17,826 nucleotides of DNA, from assembly GCA_946415695.1 (NCBI GenBank), contig CAMKTM010000018.1:1-17826 (forward strand), read 5' to 3'. Numbering within the stretch: position 1 is the first letter of the stretch; each line of letters begins with the position of its first letter. The notes beneath the pieces are model-generated. The model worked only from the letters and a program-made list of their open reading frames with translations, was not told the DNA's origin and searched no databases. A program made the translations under genes and the position numbers. Source of the stretch: an uncultured Prevotellaceae bacterium (lineage in GTDB: Bacteria; Bacteroidota; Bacteroidia; Bacteroidales; Bacteroidaceae). Positions 1 to 7,649 of the stretch are shown in pieces.

Positions 1-292
1 CCATGTGGTGAGGGGTGCAATGGCGGTTCTCGGGGTCGTCGCCGCCGCCGATGTTGTAACGGAAATGGGAATAGTTCAAGCCCTCGGGACTGACGAGCCA
101 CTCGACGATTTCGTCTATCTTTTCATCATCCCATTTGCCGCACTGTGCAGCCCACCAGCAGAGCGACACGCCCCAGCCGTCCCAATGCTGGCGCACCCGC
201 TGCGTGTCGATCGTGTAGCAGAGGGCGCTGTCGGCAGGAGCGGCCTTGGCGGCAGGAGCGGCCAGGAGGAGAAGCAGCGTGAGGCATCTCAT
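1..292 (-). CDS. GH30-family glycoside hydrolase, N-terminal fragment
   Basis: Only the first 97 codons are present; the gene runs off the left edge. From the ATG at 292 the product starts with a Sec signal peptide (MRCLTLLLLLAAPAAKAAPA) and continues with WDGWGVSLCWWA, then a GLNYSHFRYNIGGGDDP motif and HCTPHHM. The GWGVSLCWW and RYNIGGGDDP blocks are typical of the start of the TIM barrel in Bacteroidetes GH30 enzymes, several of which act on beta-1,6-galactan or related beta-glycans; the true substrate cannot be read from this part. An in-frame ATG at 346 would add 18 residues with a poorer signal-peptide start, so 292 is preferred but not certain. It lies downstream of the GH127-type gene on the same strand, separated by a 22-bp repeat array, which suggests co-use on a plant or host glycan. 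Confidence 0.75.
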   Translation of the reverse strand, partial: MRCLTLLLLLAAPAAKAAPADSALCYTIDTQRVRQHWDGWGVSLCWWAAQCGKWDDEKIDEIVEWLVSPEGLNYSHFRYNIGGGDDPENRHCTPHHM

Positions 293-430
293 AACCACAC
301 ATTGCCTGAAACCTGACGTGAATCTGGCGAAATCTAACTGTCTCATTATAGTGGTCTGTCGTGGTGGCTCGATGGTATCCGCATCTTGATAATGTGGCTT
401 CGGGAGACACTCGAGTACAGGGTTGTTTCA

Positions 431-517
431 ATAAGAGCGTGCCTCGTTGGAGGTAAGAGCGTGCCTCGTTGACAATAAGAGCGTGCCTTTATTGCAATAA
501 GAGCGTGCCTCGTTTTT
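431..517. repeat. 22-bp tandem repeat array A (4 units)
   Basis: Four copies of a unit with core AATAAGAGCGTGCCTCGTT. The TAAGAGC blocks start at 432, 454, 476 and 498, an exact 22-bp period. Unit 3 ends in TTTATTG instead of TCGTT, which makes it dyad-symmetric (CAATAA at 473-478 against TTATTG at 489-494). The array is preceded by GGGTTGTTTC and ends in CGTTTTT. It starts 9 bases after the stop of the GH127-type gene and lies upstream of the GH30 gene. The period is not a multiple of three and no reading frame is kept. Related arrays occur at 6381-6467 and 12681-12746. Function unknown. Confidence 0.93.
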
Positions 518-526
518 CTTAACCTC

Positions 527-2569
527 TCACTCCTTCTCTCTTGGGAATGCCGATATGCGGAGTCGGGCAGCCCCCATTGGCACCAGGGTGATGGGCGTTG
601 TCTCGGCGGCACGAGGGGCGTACTTCGTAGGCAACATGTCGGTCATGCCAGTAGCGTCGAAGCGCCAGGAGGGTATCTGCCGGCCTACGGCTGTGAACTC
701 GAGCGGCGTCTCATCCAGAGTGAAAGGCCGGTCGTCGGCCGGATACGCTTTGCGGACAACGCTGAAATTGACCGGCAGGTTCTTGTCGTCAACCACAAGG
801 CCATAGTTCCAGTCGCTCTTCGCCCGGATGACATAGCAAGGCCAGAGGGAAGCGTCAACGCCCGCCTGCCAGTGGGAGTCGTCCTGCACAAACTCTGGGT
901 CGCGGCTGTCGTGCGCCTCCCATTCCTCGTCGATCTTAAGCGAAAGCGTGAGCGGTCCGTAATGCACACTGACGCTCGACTTGTTTTGCTGCCAGACGGT
1001 GGAGCGCACCTTCATGGGAAGGCTGAGGGTAACGACATCGCCCTCCTGCCAGCTGCGGCTGATGCAGATGTAGCGTCCGACAGCATTCTTGAAAGTACGG
1101 TTCGCGCCGCTTACCTTTACAACCGCATCCTCCGCCCAGGCTGGGATGCGCAGATAGAGCGGGAAGGCAACCTCCTGTTCGGGATGCAGCGTAAGGGTGA
1201 TGGTCTCGTCGAAGGGATAGTTGGTGGTCTCCTCCATTCGCACGGAGACGCCTTCGCCCACCTTTGCCGTCGTCTCGTTGGCCGCATAGAGCATCGTAGC
1301 CAGTCCGCCATCGGCAGTTGCCATCACGAGGTGCTCTGCAAAGTAGGGCCAGCCCATGCCGTGGTTGTGCTGACAGCAGCGGGAGCTGAAGGGACTCATG
1401 CTGAGCATGCCGCGCAGGGCATTGTCGATGCTTGGTGCATGGTTCTTCTCGTCGCTGATGGCCATGTTGGCCGACGTGATGTATCGCAGGGCACGCATGT
1501 CGGGGGTGAGTGCGGCAGGCAGTGAGTTGAAGGCCACGTCCTCGCAGTGGTCGGCCCAGAAGATGTCGCCCGTGATGCCCATCAGAATCTCGTCGCTCGC
1601 CATCTGCTCCACGATGGCACAGGTCTCGGCTCCGTTCCTCGGGTCGTAGTATCCGCGGCGGGCGTTCTCGTCGGCTGCATACATGCCGCCCGGCATCTGG
1701 CCGTAGCGCTTGCGCATCTCGTTGTGAGCGCGATAGGTAGCCTCGAGCATCTCTTTGTCGCCCGTGTACATATAATATGTCGCAGGTTCGCGGAAGCCTT
1801 GAGCCACGTTCACGCCGTGCCAGTTGGGCAGGTCGTCTTGCAACGTCCAGTCGGAGGTGGCGCGGTGGAGCTTGTCGATGAGGGGCAAGATGGATTGGTC
1901 GCCGTTGCGGTTGTAGAGCCAGATGACGCTCCAGAGGTTGTCGCCGCCGCGCTTCTCCTGCCAGAGACCTTTCAGGAACTTGCTGTCGTCGATGCTCATC
2001 TCCCACTTGAAGTAGCGGTTCATAGCCGCCAGCACACGGGCATTTTCTGTGGCTTCGTAGTAGGTTTGCAGTGCCCAGAGCATCGGCATCTTGGCCCAAA
2101 GGTCGGGGCTGGAACCGTCGTAGCCGTCGGGGCCGAGGCGTCCGTTGGAGGCCTGGTTGTTGAGCACCGCATTGAGCCAAGTGTTCACCTCGCGCTTCAT
2201 GGCATCGTCGTTAAGGATATAGGCCAGGCTGCAGTACCCTCTGATCCAATAGGGCACTTCCTCCCATCCGTGGTCGCCCTGGTTGGAGAGCCATTGGTTG
2301 TTGTTCTTGTCGAGCCAGGCACTGACGGTGCCGAGCTGTCCGTTCAGTCCGTCGCGCTGCAGCTCGAGATACTTGCGAAGCCAGCCCCGTGGCTGAACCT
2401 TGCCGACAGGCAGCTTCAGGAGCGGTGCCGACTGCAAAGGTTCGCGGAAGTTGACATAGTTCGCGTTGGTCTGAGTGCGGTCGGGACAGTCAACGACGGT
2501 AATCGAGGGCTGTGCCTGACAACCCAAAGTAAACAGCAGAAGTGCCAGAAGGGATAAGGTCTTTTTCAT
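527..2569 (-). CDS. GH127-type beta-L-arabinofuranosidase-like lipoprotein (DUF1680)
   Basis: This 680-residue exported enzyme belongs to the DUF1680/GH127-like superfamily, whose characterised members release beta-L-arabinofuranose with a cysteine nucleophile held by a Zn site. The diagnostic residues are visible: Glu315 and Cys317 in GAETCA, and the adjacent pair Cys398-Cys399 in SRCCQHN. The first part is the alpha/alpha-barrel catalytic domain and the last 250 or so residues are beta-rich. The N-terminus carries a lipobox (FTLGC, Cys17), so the protein is probably anchored in the outer membrane or periplasm. It starts 12 bases after the jelly-roll gene, so the two are very likely cotranscribed, and the GH30 gene follows. 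Some relatives cleave other sugars (for example aceric acid in rhamnogalacturonan II), so the substrate is open. Length fits the family. Confidence 0.87.
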   Translation of the reverse strand: MKKTLSLLALLLFTLGCQAQPSITVVDCPDRTQTNANYVNFREPLQSAPLLKLPVGKVQPRGWLRKYLELQRDGLNGQLGTVSAWLDKNNNQWLSNQGDHGWEEVPYWIRGYCSLAYILNDDAMKREVNTWLNAVLNNQASNGRLGPDGYDGSSPDLWAKMPMLWALQTYYEATENARVLAAMNRYFKWEMSIDDSKFLKGLWQEKRGGDNLWSVIWLYNRNGDQSILPLIDKLHRATSDWTLQDDLPNWHGVNVAQGFREPATYYMYTGDKEMLEATYRAHNEMRKRYGQMPGGMYAADENARRGYYDPRNGAETCAIVEQMASDEILMGITGDIFWADHCEDVAFNSLPAALTPDMRALRYITSANMAISDEKNHAPSIDNALRGMLSMSPFSSRCCQHNHGMGWPYFAEHLVMATADGGLATMLYAANETTAKVGEGVSVRMEETTNYPFDETITLTLHPEQEVAFPLYLRIPAWAEDAVVKVSGANRTFKNAVGRYICISRSWQEGDVVTLSLPMKVRSTVWQQNKSSVSVHYGPLTLSLKIDEEWEAHDSRDPEFVQDDSHWQAGVDASLWPCYVIRAKSDWNYGLVVDDKNLPVNFSVVRKAYPADDRPFTLDETPLEFTAVGRQIPSWRFDATGMTDMLPTKYAPRAAETTPITLVPMGAARLRISAFPREKE

Positions 2570-2581
2570 TTTGGGATGTAA

Positions 2582-3286
2582 TTATTTTTTTATAATCTTT
2601 TTGCCTTGCGTGATGATAATACCGGAATATGATTTGCTGTTGACGGCTTGCCCTTGCAGATTGTAAACCTGCCCTTCGTCCTCCTCGGGAGAGACAAGGC
2701 CGATGTCCGTGTGCGTCGCATCGTAGGTTACACTCAGTCCGTAGTCAATGTGGCCGCCGCCTTCGCCTTGCCGCAGGGAAACACACAGCACATTGTCCCC
2801 CTCCACCAGAAGACTCTTTCTGGCATTAGGGACGCGAAAGGTGGCATAGTTGTTGTCGTTCCACCCAGAGGTAGAGTAAAGCTTTGTCCCGTTAAGCCAG
2901 AACGTGGGATATTCGTCGTAACTGTATGTCAGGTTCACAACGCCGATGCTGATTTTCAGCAAATCCTCTGCAGTGAGCGTGAAGTGCCGGCGTATGAGGA
3001 TGGGATGAACAGAGCTTTGCCACTGCGTGACCAAGAACTTGTTCTCGTCGATGCTGAACGGGCCAAAGCCTTCTCGCCAGTAGCTCTCGTCCTCTTCGAG
3101 GGAATACCACTTGGCTCTTTCGGCCTGGGAGAGGTCCGTGTTGTAGTTCAACTCGTAGAAGAGGCAAGGCCAGAAGCCTTCACCGCTATCCACCGTGTCA
3201 AGATAATACTCTGTGACTGTTTCCGCAGAGCGTATGGCATTTGTCGCCATGAAAAGGAACAGCAGAGGAATGTGCTTTATGTTCAT
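2582..3286 (-). CDS. Secreted jelly-roll (galactose-binding-like) protein with Prevotella-type C-terminal tail
   Basis: A 234-residue protein with a signal peptide (MNIKHIPLLFLFMATNAIRSA). Residues from about 100 to 195 resemble the sugar-binding jelly-roll domain found at the N-terminus of GH2-like enzymes: a WLNGTKLYSTSGWNDNNY stretch, then VEGDNVLCVSLRQGEGGGHI and DYGL. No catalytic domain follows. The last 30 residues (GQVYNLQGQAV to GKKIIKK) match the short C-terminal tail often seen on exported Prevotella proteins (YxLxGxxV ... GxYIxxGKKxxxK), thought to act in secretion or surface sorting. It is the first gene of the minus-strand carbohydrate cluster, 12 bases before the GH127-type gene. 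It may be a stand-alone carbohydrate-binding partner, or a remnant of a larger hydrolase; specific function not recognised. Confidence 0.7.
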   Translation of the reverse strand: MNIKHIPLLFLFMATNAIRSAETVTEYYLDTVDSGEGFWPCLFYELNYNTDLSQAERAKWYSLEEDESYWREGFGPFSIDENKFLVTQWQSSVHPILIRRHFTLTAEDLLKISIGVVNLTYSYDEYPTFWLNGTKLYSTSGWNDNNYATFRVPNARKSLLVEGDNVLCVSLRQGEGGGHIDYGLSVTYDATHTDIGLVSPEEDEGQVYNLQGQAVNSKSYSGIIITQGKKIIKK

Positions 3287-3347
3287 AAAGATAATAAAAA
3301 CTGATAATAAGGTAATAAGAGAATGTCTCTATCGTGCGTTTGTGCTG

Positions 3348-3355
3348 CAAAAATA
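3348..3355 (-). promoter_or_regulatory. Bacteroidetes -7 element for the jelly-roll/GH127 cluster
   Basis: On the minus strand this reads TATTTTTG, fitting TAnnTTTG. The predicted start near 3342 gives a leader of about 56 bases to the ATG at 3286. No TTTG box is seen at the expected distance upstream, so the call is moderate. Confidence 0.45.
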
Positions 3356-3398
3356 TAAAAAAAAAATGAAGGAAGGATGCAGTGTGAAGAATAATTTG

Positions 3399-3406
3399 TA
3401 CTTTTG
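3399..3406 (+). promoter_or_regulatory. Bacteroidetes -7 element for the GH20 gene
   Basis: TACTTTTG fits TAnnTTTG and lies 35 bases before the ATG at 3441. A matching TTTG -33 box is not evident. Together with the minus-strand box at 3348-3355 it forms a compact divergent promoter region of about 155 bases between the two ATGs. Confidence 0.5.
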
Positions 3407-3440
3407 CCTCGAATTACTGACACAAAAACTAAAACTCTCC

Positions 3441-5138
3441 ATGAAAAGGTTATTCTTCATTTTCTCGTGTCTGGTATCTTTTGTCTGTGCTTCGGCACAA
3501 CGTGCCAACTACGACATCATCCCCCTTCCAAAGGAAGTTAAGGCGGACACCACCCAGTTCTTTACCCTGACAAGCGGCATGGGCATTGCCTACGATGCGG
3601 CGAACAGCGAAAGTGCCCGCATTGCGGCGTTCCTGCAAACGTGGGTCAAGGAAGCTTTAGGGCTGCAACTTGCTCTGACTCCAGAAGCAAAGAAAGCGCC
3701 CATCCGGCTGGCTCTTGCCTCTCCTGCCCAAAAGGGAAAGAAGGCAAAGCCTGCTGCCCTGACGCAGCAGCAGAAGGAAAGTTATACGCTGACGGTTGGC
3801 AAGGACGGCATTCTCATCTCTGCCTTCGAGCCAGCAGGCCTGTTCCGTGCTGCCGAAACGCTTCGGAAGTCTCTTCCTGCGACGGGAAAGGCCAGTGAGC
3901 ACGTAGAACTGCCCTTCGTCACGATTACCGACCAGCCGCGCTTCTCCTATCGCGGCGTGCTCCTGGACTGCGGCCGGCACTTCTTCTCCGTCGAGTTCAT
4001 CAAGCAGTTCCTCGACGTGATGGCGCTGCACGGCTGCAACCAGTTCCATTGGCACCTGACGGAGGATCAGGGCTGGCGCTTCGAGGTAAAGGCTCTGCCA
4101 GACCTGGCTAAGAAGGGAAGCATCCGCGAAAGGACCGTCATCGGCCCCGCCAGGATGAACATTTACGACAACATCCCTTACGGCGGTTACTACACTCAGG
4201 AAGAGTGCCGCGAAGTGGTGCGTTATGCTGCGGAGCGCTACATTAACGTCGTGCCCGAGGTGGATATGCCCGGACACATGCAGAGTGCTCTGCACGTCTT
4301 CCCGAATCTGGGTTGCACGGGCGGGCCGTATCCCGTGGCTGTCAAATGGGGCGTGATGCGCGACGTGCTTTGCGGCGGCAACCCGGAGACGCTGGACTTC
4401 CTGAAGACCGTCTTCGGCGAGCTTTGCGACGTCTTCCCCTCTCCCTACATCCACATCGGGGGCGACGAATGTCCGAAGGAGCGTTGGCAGAAGTGTCCGA
4501 AGTGTCAGGCTAAAATCAAGGAACTTGGTTTGACGAGCGACCCGAAGACCGACGGCGACGGCGGAAGAGGAAGTCAGGACGGACGCAGCGCCGAGAACAA
4601 GTTACAGACCTTCATCAACCACGAGATTGAGCAGTTCCTCGCCTCGCGAGGCCGCAGCATTATCGGCTGGGACGAGATTCTGTCTGGCGGACTGACGGAG
4701 GATGCCATCGTCATGTCGTGGCGAGGCACGAAGGGCGGCGTTGCGGCTGCCAAGCAGAAGCACCGCGTCATTATGAGCCCGAATGTGTTTGCCTACATCG
4801 ACCATCCGCAGTTGAAGGACTATGGCAAGCAGCCGCGCACGACGGACAGCTACATCGTCTCCTGCTCGAAGATGTACTCCTTCGAACCGCTCGTCCCCGA
4901 GGAACTGTCCTCCGAGGAAAGTGACTACATCCTGGGCGTACAGACCAACCTTTGGACGGAACATGTGGCTTATCCCGAGCACGCCCTCTATCAGTTGCTC
5001 CCCCGATTAGGGGCCATGAGCGAGGTGCAGTGGTGCAACCCCGAACAGAAGGATTTTGAGAACTTCAAGACCCGCCTGCCTCGGTTAGAAAAGCTGTACG
5101 ACAAGATGGGCGTCGTCTATTGCCGTGAGGTGGAGTGA
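3441..5138 (+). CDS. Secreted beta-N-acetylhexosaminidase, GH20
   Basis: A 565-residue exported enzyme that removes terminal beta-GlcNAc or GalNAc by substrate-assisted catalysis. The start at 3441 is chosen because it opens a clear signal peptide (cleavage expected after ASA, residue 19) and lies just after a promoter box; the frame stays open upstream without homology. Residues about 22-160 form the GH20b N-terminal domain (IIPLPKEV), followed by the barrel with FHWHLTEDQGWR (203-213), VPEVDMPGHM (271-280) and the catalytic pair Asp342-Glu343 in HIGGDECPK, then IIGWDEI, VMSWRG and QTNLWTEHV. A Gly/Asp-rich loop at about 365-385 is longer than I expect for the family. Its last 22 bases overlap the end of the convergent acyltransferase gene. 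It probably trims host glycans such as mucin. Confidence 0.95.
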   Translation: MKRLFFIFSCLVSFVCASAQRANYDIIPLPKEVKADTTQFFTLTSGMGIAYDAANSESARIAAFLQTWVKEALGLQLALTPEAKKAPIRLALASPAQKGKKAKPAALTQQQKESYTLTVGKDGILISAFEPAGLFRAAETLRKSLPATGKASEHVELPFVTITDQPRFSYRGVLLDCGRHFFSVEFIKQFLDVMALHGCNQFHWHLTEDQGWRFEVKALPDLAKKGSIRERTVIGPARMNIYDNIPYGGYYTQEECREVVRYAAERYINVVPEVDMPGHMQSALHVFPNLGCTGGPYPVAVKWGVMRDVLCGGNPETLDFLKTVFGELCDVFPSPYIHIGGDECPKERWQKCPKCQAKIKELGLTSDPKTDGDGGRGSQDGRSAENKLQTFINHEIEQFLASRGRSIIGWDEILSGGLTEDAIVMSWRGTKGGVAAAKQKHRVIMSPNVFAYIDHPQLKDYGKQPRTTDSYIVSCSKMYSFEPLVPEELSSEESDYILGVQTNLWTEHVAYPEHALYQLLPRLGAMSEVQWCNPEQKDFENFKTRLPRLEKLYDKMGVVYCREVE

Positions 5139-6277
5139 CGCTTTCTGCCCAGCCGCTTCCTCAACGGCTCGTCGTAGAAGAGCAGGCACAGCGTGGCTAT
5201 CAATAGGGAAGCCACTATCGTGACGAGGGCCGCCACCCAAGGCTGGGAATGGCCTGCATAGACGTATCCGCTGCGCTCCACCCATGTGATGTACAGATAG
5301 ATAAGCGGGAAGTGCACGGCATAAAGAGGATAGGACAGGCGGCCAAGGAAAGAAACCGCTTTCTGCTGCCAGCCCGACACGATGCCGCGAGCGCCAAACC
5401 AAATGATGGTGGGGAAGAAGGAGAAGATGCAGACGAGCTGATAAATGGTGTCGGCATCCTTTTCTCCGAGGGAAGGAAGGCCGAGCAACACGACCAAAGC
5501 CAAAGCGCACAGAAGGAACATGTGGCCTTTTATTGGCTTGGGCTGACGTTCCCTAAAGACGCGCGCCATCAGAAGCCCCATGGGATAGGCATAGAGCATT
5601 CTGAGGGCTCCGCCAAACAGGTTCATCGGTTCGGACGACCATCCGTAGGCAACGCCTCCGTCCGCGGTCAGGAGGGCATATCCTGCAATGGAGATGATGC
5701 CGCAAGCCACCCAGACCCTCAACCATTTTGTGGAGAGGCGGTGGAGCAAAAGGCCGTAGAGCAGACTGCCCAGATACTCGAAGAAGAGCGACCAGTGCGG
5801 CCCGTTGAGCGGAAAAGCCTCGGTGTTGCCACGGACGTCTGCTCCCGCCGGTGAGGGAATGAGGAAGAGGCCCAACAGCGTGGCAAGCAGAAGCGCTTGT
5901 GTGGTCACTTCCGTGCCGTCCCATTTCGTACAGCCCTGAACCACGAAGGCAAGGGCTCCCAGCAGTACGCCCATCACGACCATCGGATGCAGGCGGATGA
6001 GCCTTCGCTTGACGAAACCCCAGAACGACATAGTCCCCTCGCTTTCGCCTCCCCCATGGAAGATGGTATCAGAAAAGGCCCTGTCGTAGGCATAGCCCAT
6101 GACAAAGCCCGAAAGGATGAAGAAGAAGTCAACGCCCAGGAAACTGTGATAGAATTCGCTGACGGGCGTTGGCCACACTAAGAAACTTTTGGCATCGTTG
6201 AAAACATGATACAGGAGTATCATCAGGGCCGCCACGCCTCGCAGCCCGTCTAAAATGTCGTACCTAACCTTGCTCAT
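5117..6277 (-). CDS. Acyltransferase 3 family membrane protein (OatA/OafA-like)
   Basis: A 386-residue integral membrane protein of the acyltransferase-3 family, which transfers acetyl or other acyl groups to cell-surface glycans such as O-antigen, capsule or peptidoglycan. The family signature is at the N-terminus: YDILDGLRGVAALMILLYHV, with the conserved His24, then FLGVDFFFILSGFVMGY in the second membrane segment, and GPHWSLFFEYLGSLLYG in the middle. About ten hydrophobic segments are visible, and a basic tail (RKRLGRKRHSTSRQ) ends the protein. No periplasmic SGNH domain is fused. The stop codon lies within the coding region of the convergent GH20 gene (22-base overlap). The start at 6277 gives a normal N-terminus; no promoter box is obvious upstream. 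The acceptor is unknown. Confidence 0.92.
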   Translation of the reverse strand: MSKVRYDILDGLRGVAALMILLYHVFNDAKSFLVWPTPVSEFYHSFLGVDFFFILSGFVMGYAYDRAFSDTIFHGGGESEGTMSFWGFVKRRLIRLHPMVVMGVLLGALAFVVQGCTKWDGTEVTTQALLLATLLGLFLIPSPAGADVRGNTEAFPLNGPHWSLFFEYLGSLLYGLLLHRLSTKWLRVWVACGIISIAGYALLTADGGVAYGWSSEPMNLFGGALRMLYAYPMGLLMARVFRERQPKPIKGHMFLLCALALVVLLGLPSLGEKDADTIYQLVCIFSFFPTIIWFGARGIVSGWQQKAVSFLGRLSYPLYAVHFPLIYLYITWVERSGYVYAGHSQPWVAALVTIVASLLIATLCLLFYDEPLRKRLGRKRHSTSRQ

Positions 6278-6528
6278 GGATATTGTGTCTTTGAAGTGTC
6301 TGATTTGTCTTTAAACACAGATTAAGGGGATTAAACAGATTACTGTCGGAGAGGGAACGTTTCTTGCGGGTTGGTTTTTCTATAAGAGCGTGGCCTTATT
6401 TCAATAAGAGCGTGCCTCGTTGGCTATAAGAGCGTGCCTCGTTGGCTATAAGAGCGTGCCTCGTTTTTAGGGATGCCTTTCGGTTTCTTTGAAACAAGAT
6501 GACTTCTTTTCATTGAACTCGCGTTTTT
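6278..6528. other. Intergenic region with a direct repeat and array B
   Basis: This 251-base gap holds array B (6381-6467) and a short imperfect direct repeat, TTAAACACAGATTA at 6311-6324 and TTAAACAGATTA at 6331-6342, separated by about 20 bases. I see no gene or convincing terminator here. Confidence 0.6.
6381..6467. repeat. 22-bp tandem repeat array B (4 units)
   Basis: Same family as the array at 431-517. TAAGAGC blocks start at 6383, 6405, 6427 and 6449, again exactly 22 bp apart. Unit 1 is the dyad-symmetric variant (ATAAG at 6382-6386 against CTTAT at 6395-6399). Left flank GGGTTGGTTTTTC resembles the left flank of the other two arrays; the array ends in CGTTTTT followed by AGGGATG, similar to array C. 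It lies between the stop of the repeat-rich secreted protein gene and the start of the acyltransferase gene. Confidence 0.93.
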
Positions 6529-7545
6529 TTATCTGCGTCCGCCTCGGCTGCCGCCACCATGGCTGCTGGCGCTGCGGCTCACTCCTACGCCTCGGCTGCC
6601 GCCACCATAGCTGCTGGCGCTGCGGCTCACTCCTACGCCTCGGCTGCCGCCACCATAGCTTCCTGCGCTGCGGCTCACGCCCATGCCTCGGCTGCCGCCA
6701 CCATAGCTTCCTGCGCTGCGGCTCACGCCCATGCCCCGGCTGCCGCCACCGTAACTTCCTGCGCTGCGGCTCATCCCCATGTCTCGGCTGAAGCTTCTGC
6801 TTGGAGAGGCGGAACGGGAGGTGCCATTCATTCGGGAACTGCTTCCGTCGAAGGAGTTGCCGCGATGACCACCGCCACCGGGGTTCATGCCTCCCGTGCG
6901 GCCATTGCCATAGTGATTGTCGTTGCCACCGGGATTCATGCCTCCGTGATGAGTCCTGCCGTCAGCATGGCGTCCGCTCAAGTCAATGTGGTAGCCGTTG
7001 CCTTCATGGCGGTGCCCTCTGCCACCGCGGCCTGCCTCGTGATGAACGGGGCGGTGCATGTCGCGGCCTCGAAGCCCACCGTCCCACATCGGACGACGGT
7101 TGCCATAGAAACCGTCACGATGGTAGTAACGGCTGTGTCCGCCATTATATGTCCGCCACACCACGGGACGGCTGTAGTAGAAGTAACCGCGGTTGTAGTA
7201 GCTGTAGATAGGGAAGAACCAGTTGCCTGCCCGCCAAACGACGGGACGCAGGAAGTAGTCGGCAGCCAGCAGCAGGCTGTACTGCCAGTCGTGCAAGATG
7301 CAGCGGAAGTCGCTCAGGCGATAGTTGTAGTAGTCGCCATAGAGATTGGAAGGAGAATCGATGCGGAGAAGGTAGTCGAGGTTTATCTCGTAGGCATCGT
7401 TATACTGCTGGTCGTTGAGGTTGAGCTCATAAGCCATCTTGTCGGTCAGATAAAGAGCCTCAGCCTGTGCACGTTCAAAACTCATTGCAACCGCATTCAA
7501 GCTCGCTGCCATCACAAACATCAGGGAGATAATAATCTTTTTCAT
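6529..7545 (-). CDS. Secreted Ser/Gly/Arg-rich repeat protein, function unknown
   Basis: A 338-residue protein with a signal peptide (MKKIIISLMFVMAASLNAVA). Residues about 25-140 form a recognisable Bacteroidales module with LTDKMAYELNLNDQQYNDAY, EINLDYLL, then Tyr/Trp/Arg-rich segments (YFLRPVVWRAGNWFF, YFYYSRPVVWRTYNGGHSRYY); I know this type only as hypothetical proteins. The middle is His/Gly/Arg-rich (HHEAGRGGRGHRHEGNG). The C-terminus holds five near-identical 16-residue units of the form SRSAGSYGGGSRGMGV, ending in GGRR. The start at 7545 is chosen over longer in-frame options because of the signal peptide and the -7 box 42 bases upstream. The composition suggests a disordered, cationic surface or periplasmic protein that could bind polyanions; that is inference. 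Confidence 0.8.
   Translation of the reverse strand: MKKIIISLMFVMAASLNAVAMSFERAQAEALYLTDKMAYELNLNDQQYNDAYEINLDYLLRIDSPSNLYGDYYNYRLSDFRCILHDWQYSLLLAADYFLRPVVWRAGNWFFPIYSYYNRGYFYYSRPVVWRTYNGGHSRYYHRDGFYGNRRPMWDGGLRGRDMHRPVHHEAGRGGRGHRHEGNGYHIDLSGRHADGRTHHGGMNPGGNDNHYGNGRTGGMNPGGGGHRGNSFDGSSSRMNGTSRSASPSRSFSRDMGMSRSAGSYGGGSRGMGVSRSAGSYGGGSRGMGVSRSAGSYGGGSRGVGVSRSASSYGGGSRGVGVSRSASSHGGGSRGGRR
6545..6784. repeat. 48-bp in-frame tandem repeat, 5 units
   Basis: CGGCTGCCGCCACC-type blocks start at 6545, 6593, 6641, 6689 and 6737, an exact 48-bp period. Each unit encodes 16 residues of the C-terminal Ser/Gly/Arg repeats of the overlapping minus-strand gene. The two units nearest the stop and the inner units differ by a few substitutions (GMGV versus GVGV, SAGS versus SASS). 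Copy number is likely variable between strains. Confidence 0.95.
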
Positions 7546-7586
7546 AGCTGTACCGTTTTGTGTCGTTCTACAATCGTTTGATGGCG

Positions 7587-7594
7587 CAAAGGTA
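7587..7594 (-). promoter_or_regulatory. Bacteroidetes -7 element for the repeat-rich protein gene
   Basis: Minus strand reads TACCTTTG, a full match to TAnnTTTG, 42 bases before the ATG at 7545. It shows that this gene is transcribed on its own and not only from the nspC transcript. No good TTTG box is seen at 19-21 bases. Confidence 0.6.
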
Positions 7595-7649
7595 AAGCGA
7601 AAAAAGACAACAGTTATGAGGATTTTCCCTAAACGGAAGGGGGAAAGCC

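Noticed and set aside
431..517. CRISPR array
   Set aside because: Units are 22 bp head-to-tail with no unique spacers between them, and no cas genes are present.
1547..2557. 336-residue plus-strand frame
   Set aside because: Antisense of the GH127-type gene, whose catalytic motifs and lipobox are clear.
6559..7581. 340-residue Ala/Val-rich plus-strand frame
   Set aside because: It is the antisense of the Ser/Gly/Arg repeat gene; the opposite strand has a signal peptide, promoter and recognisable module.
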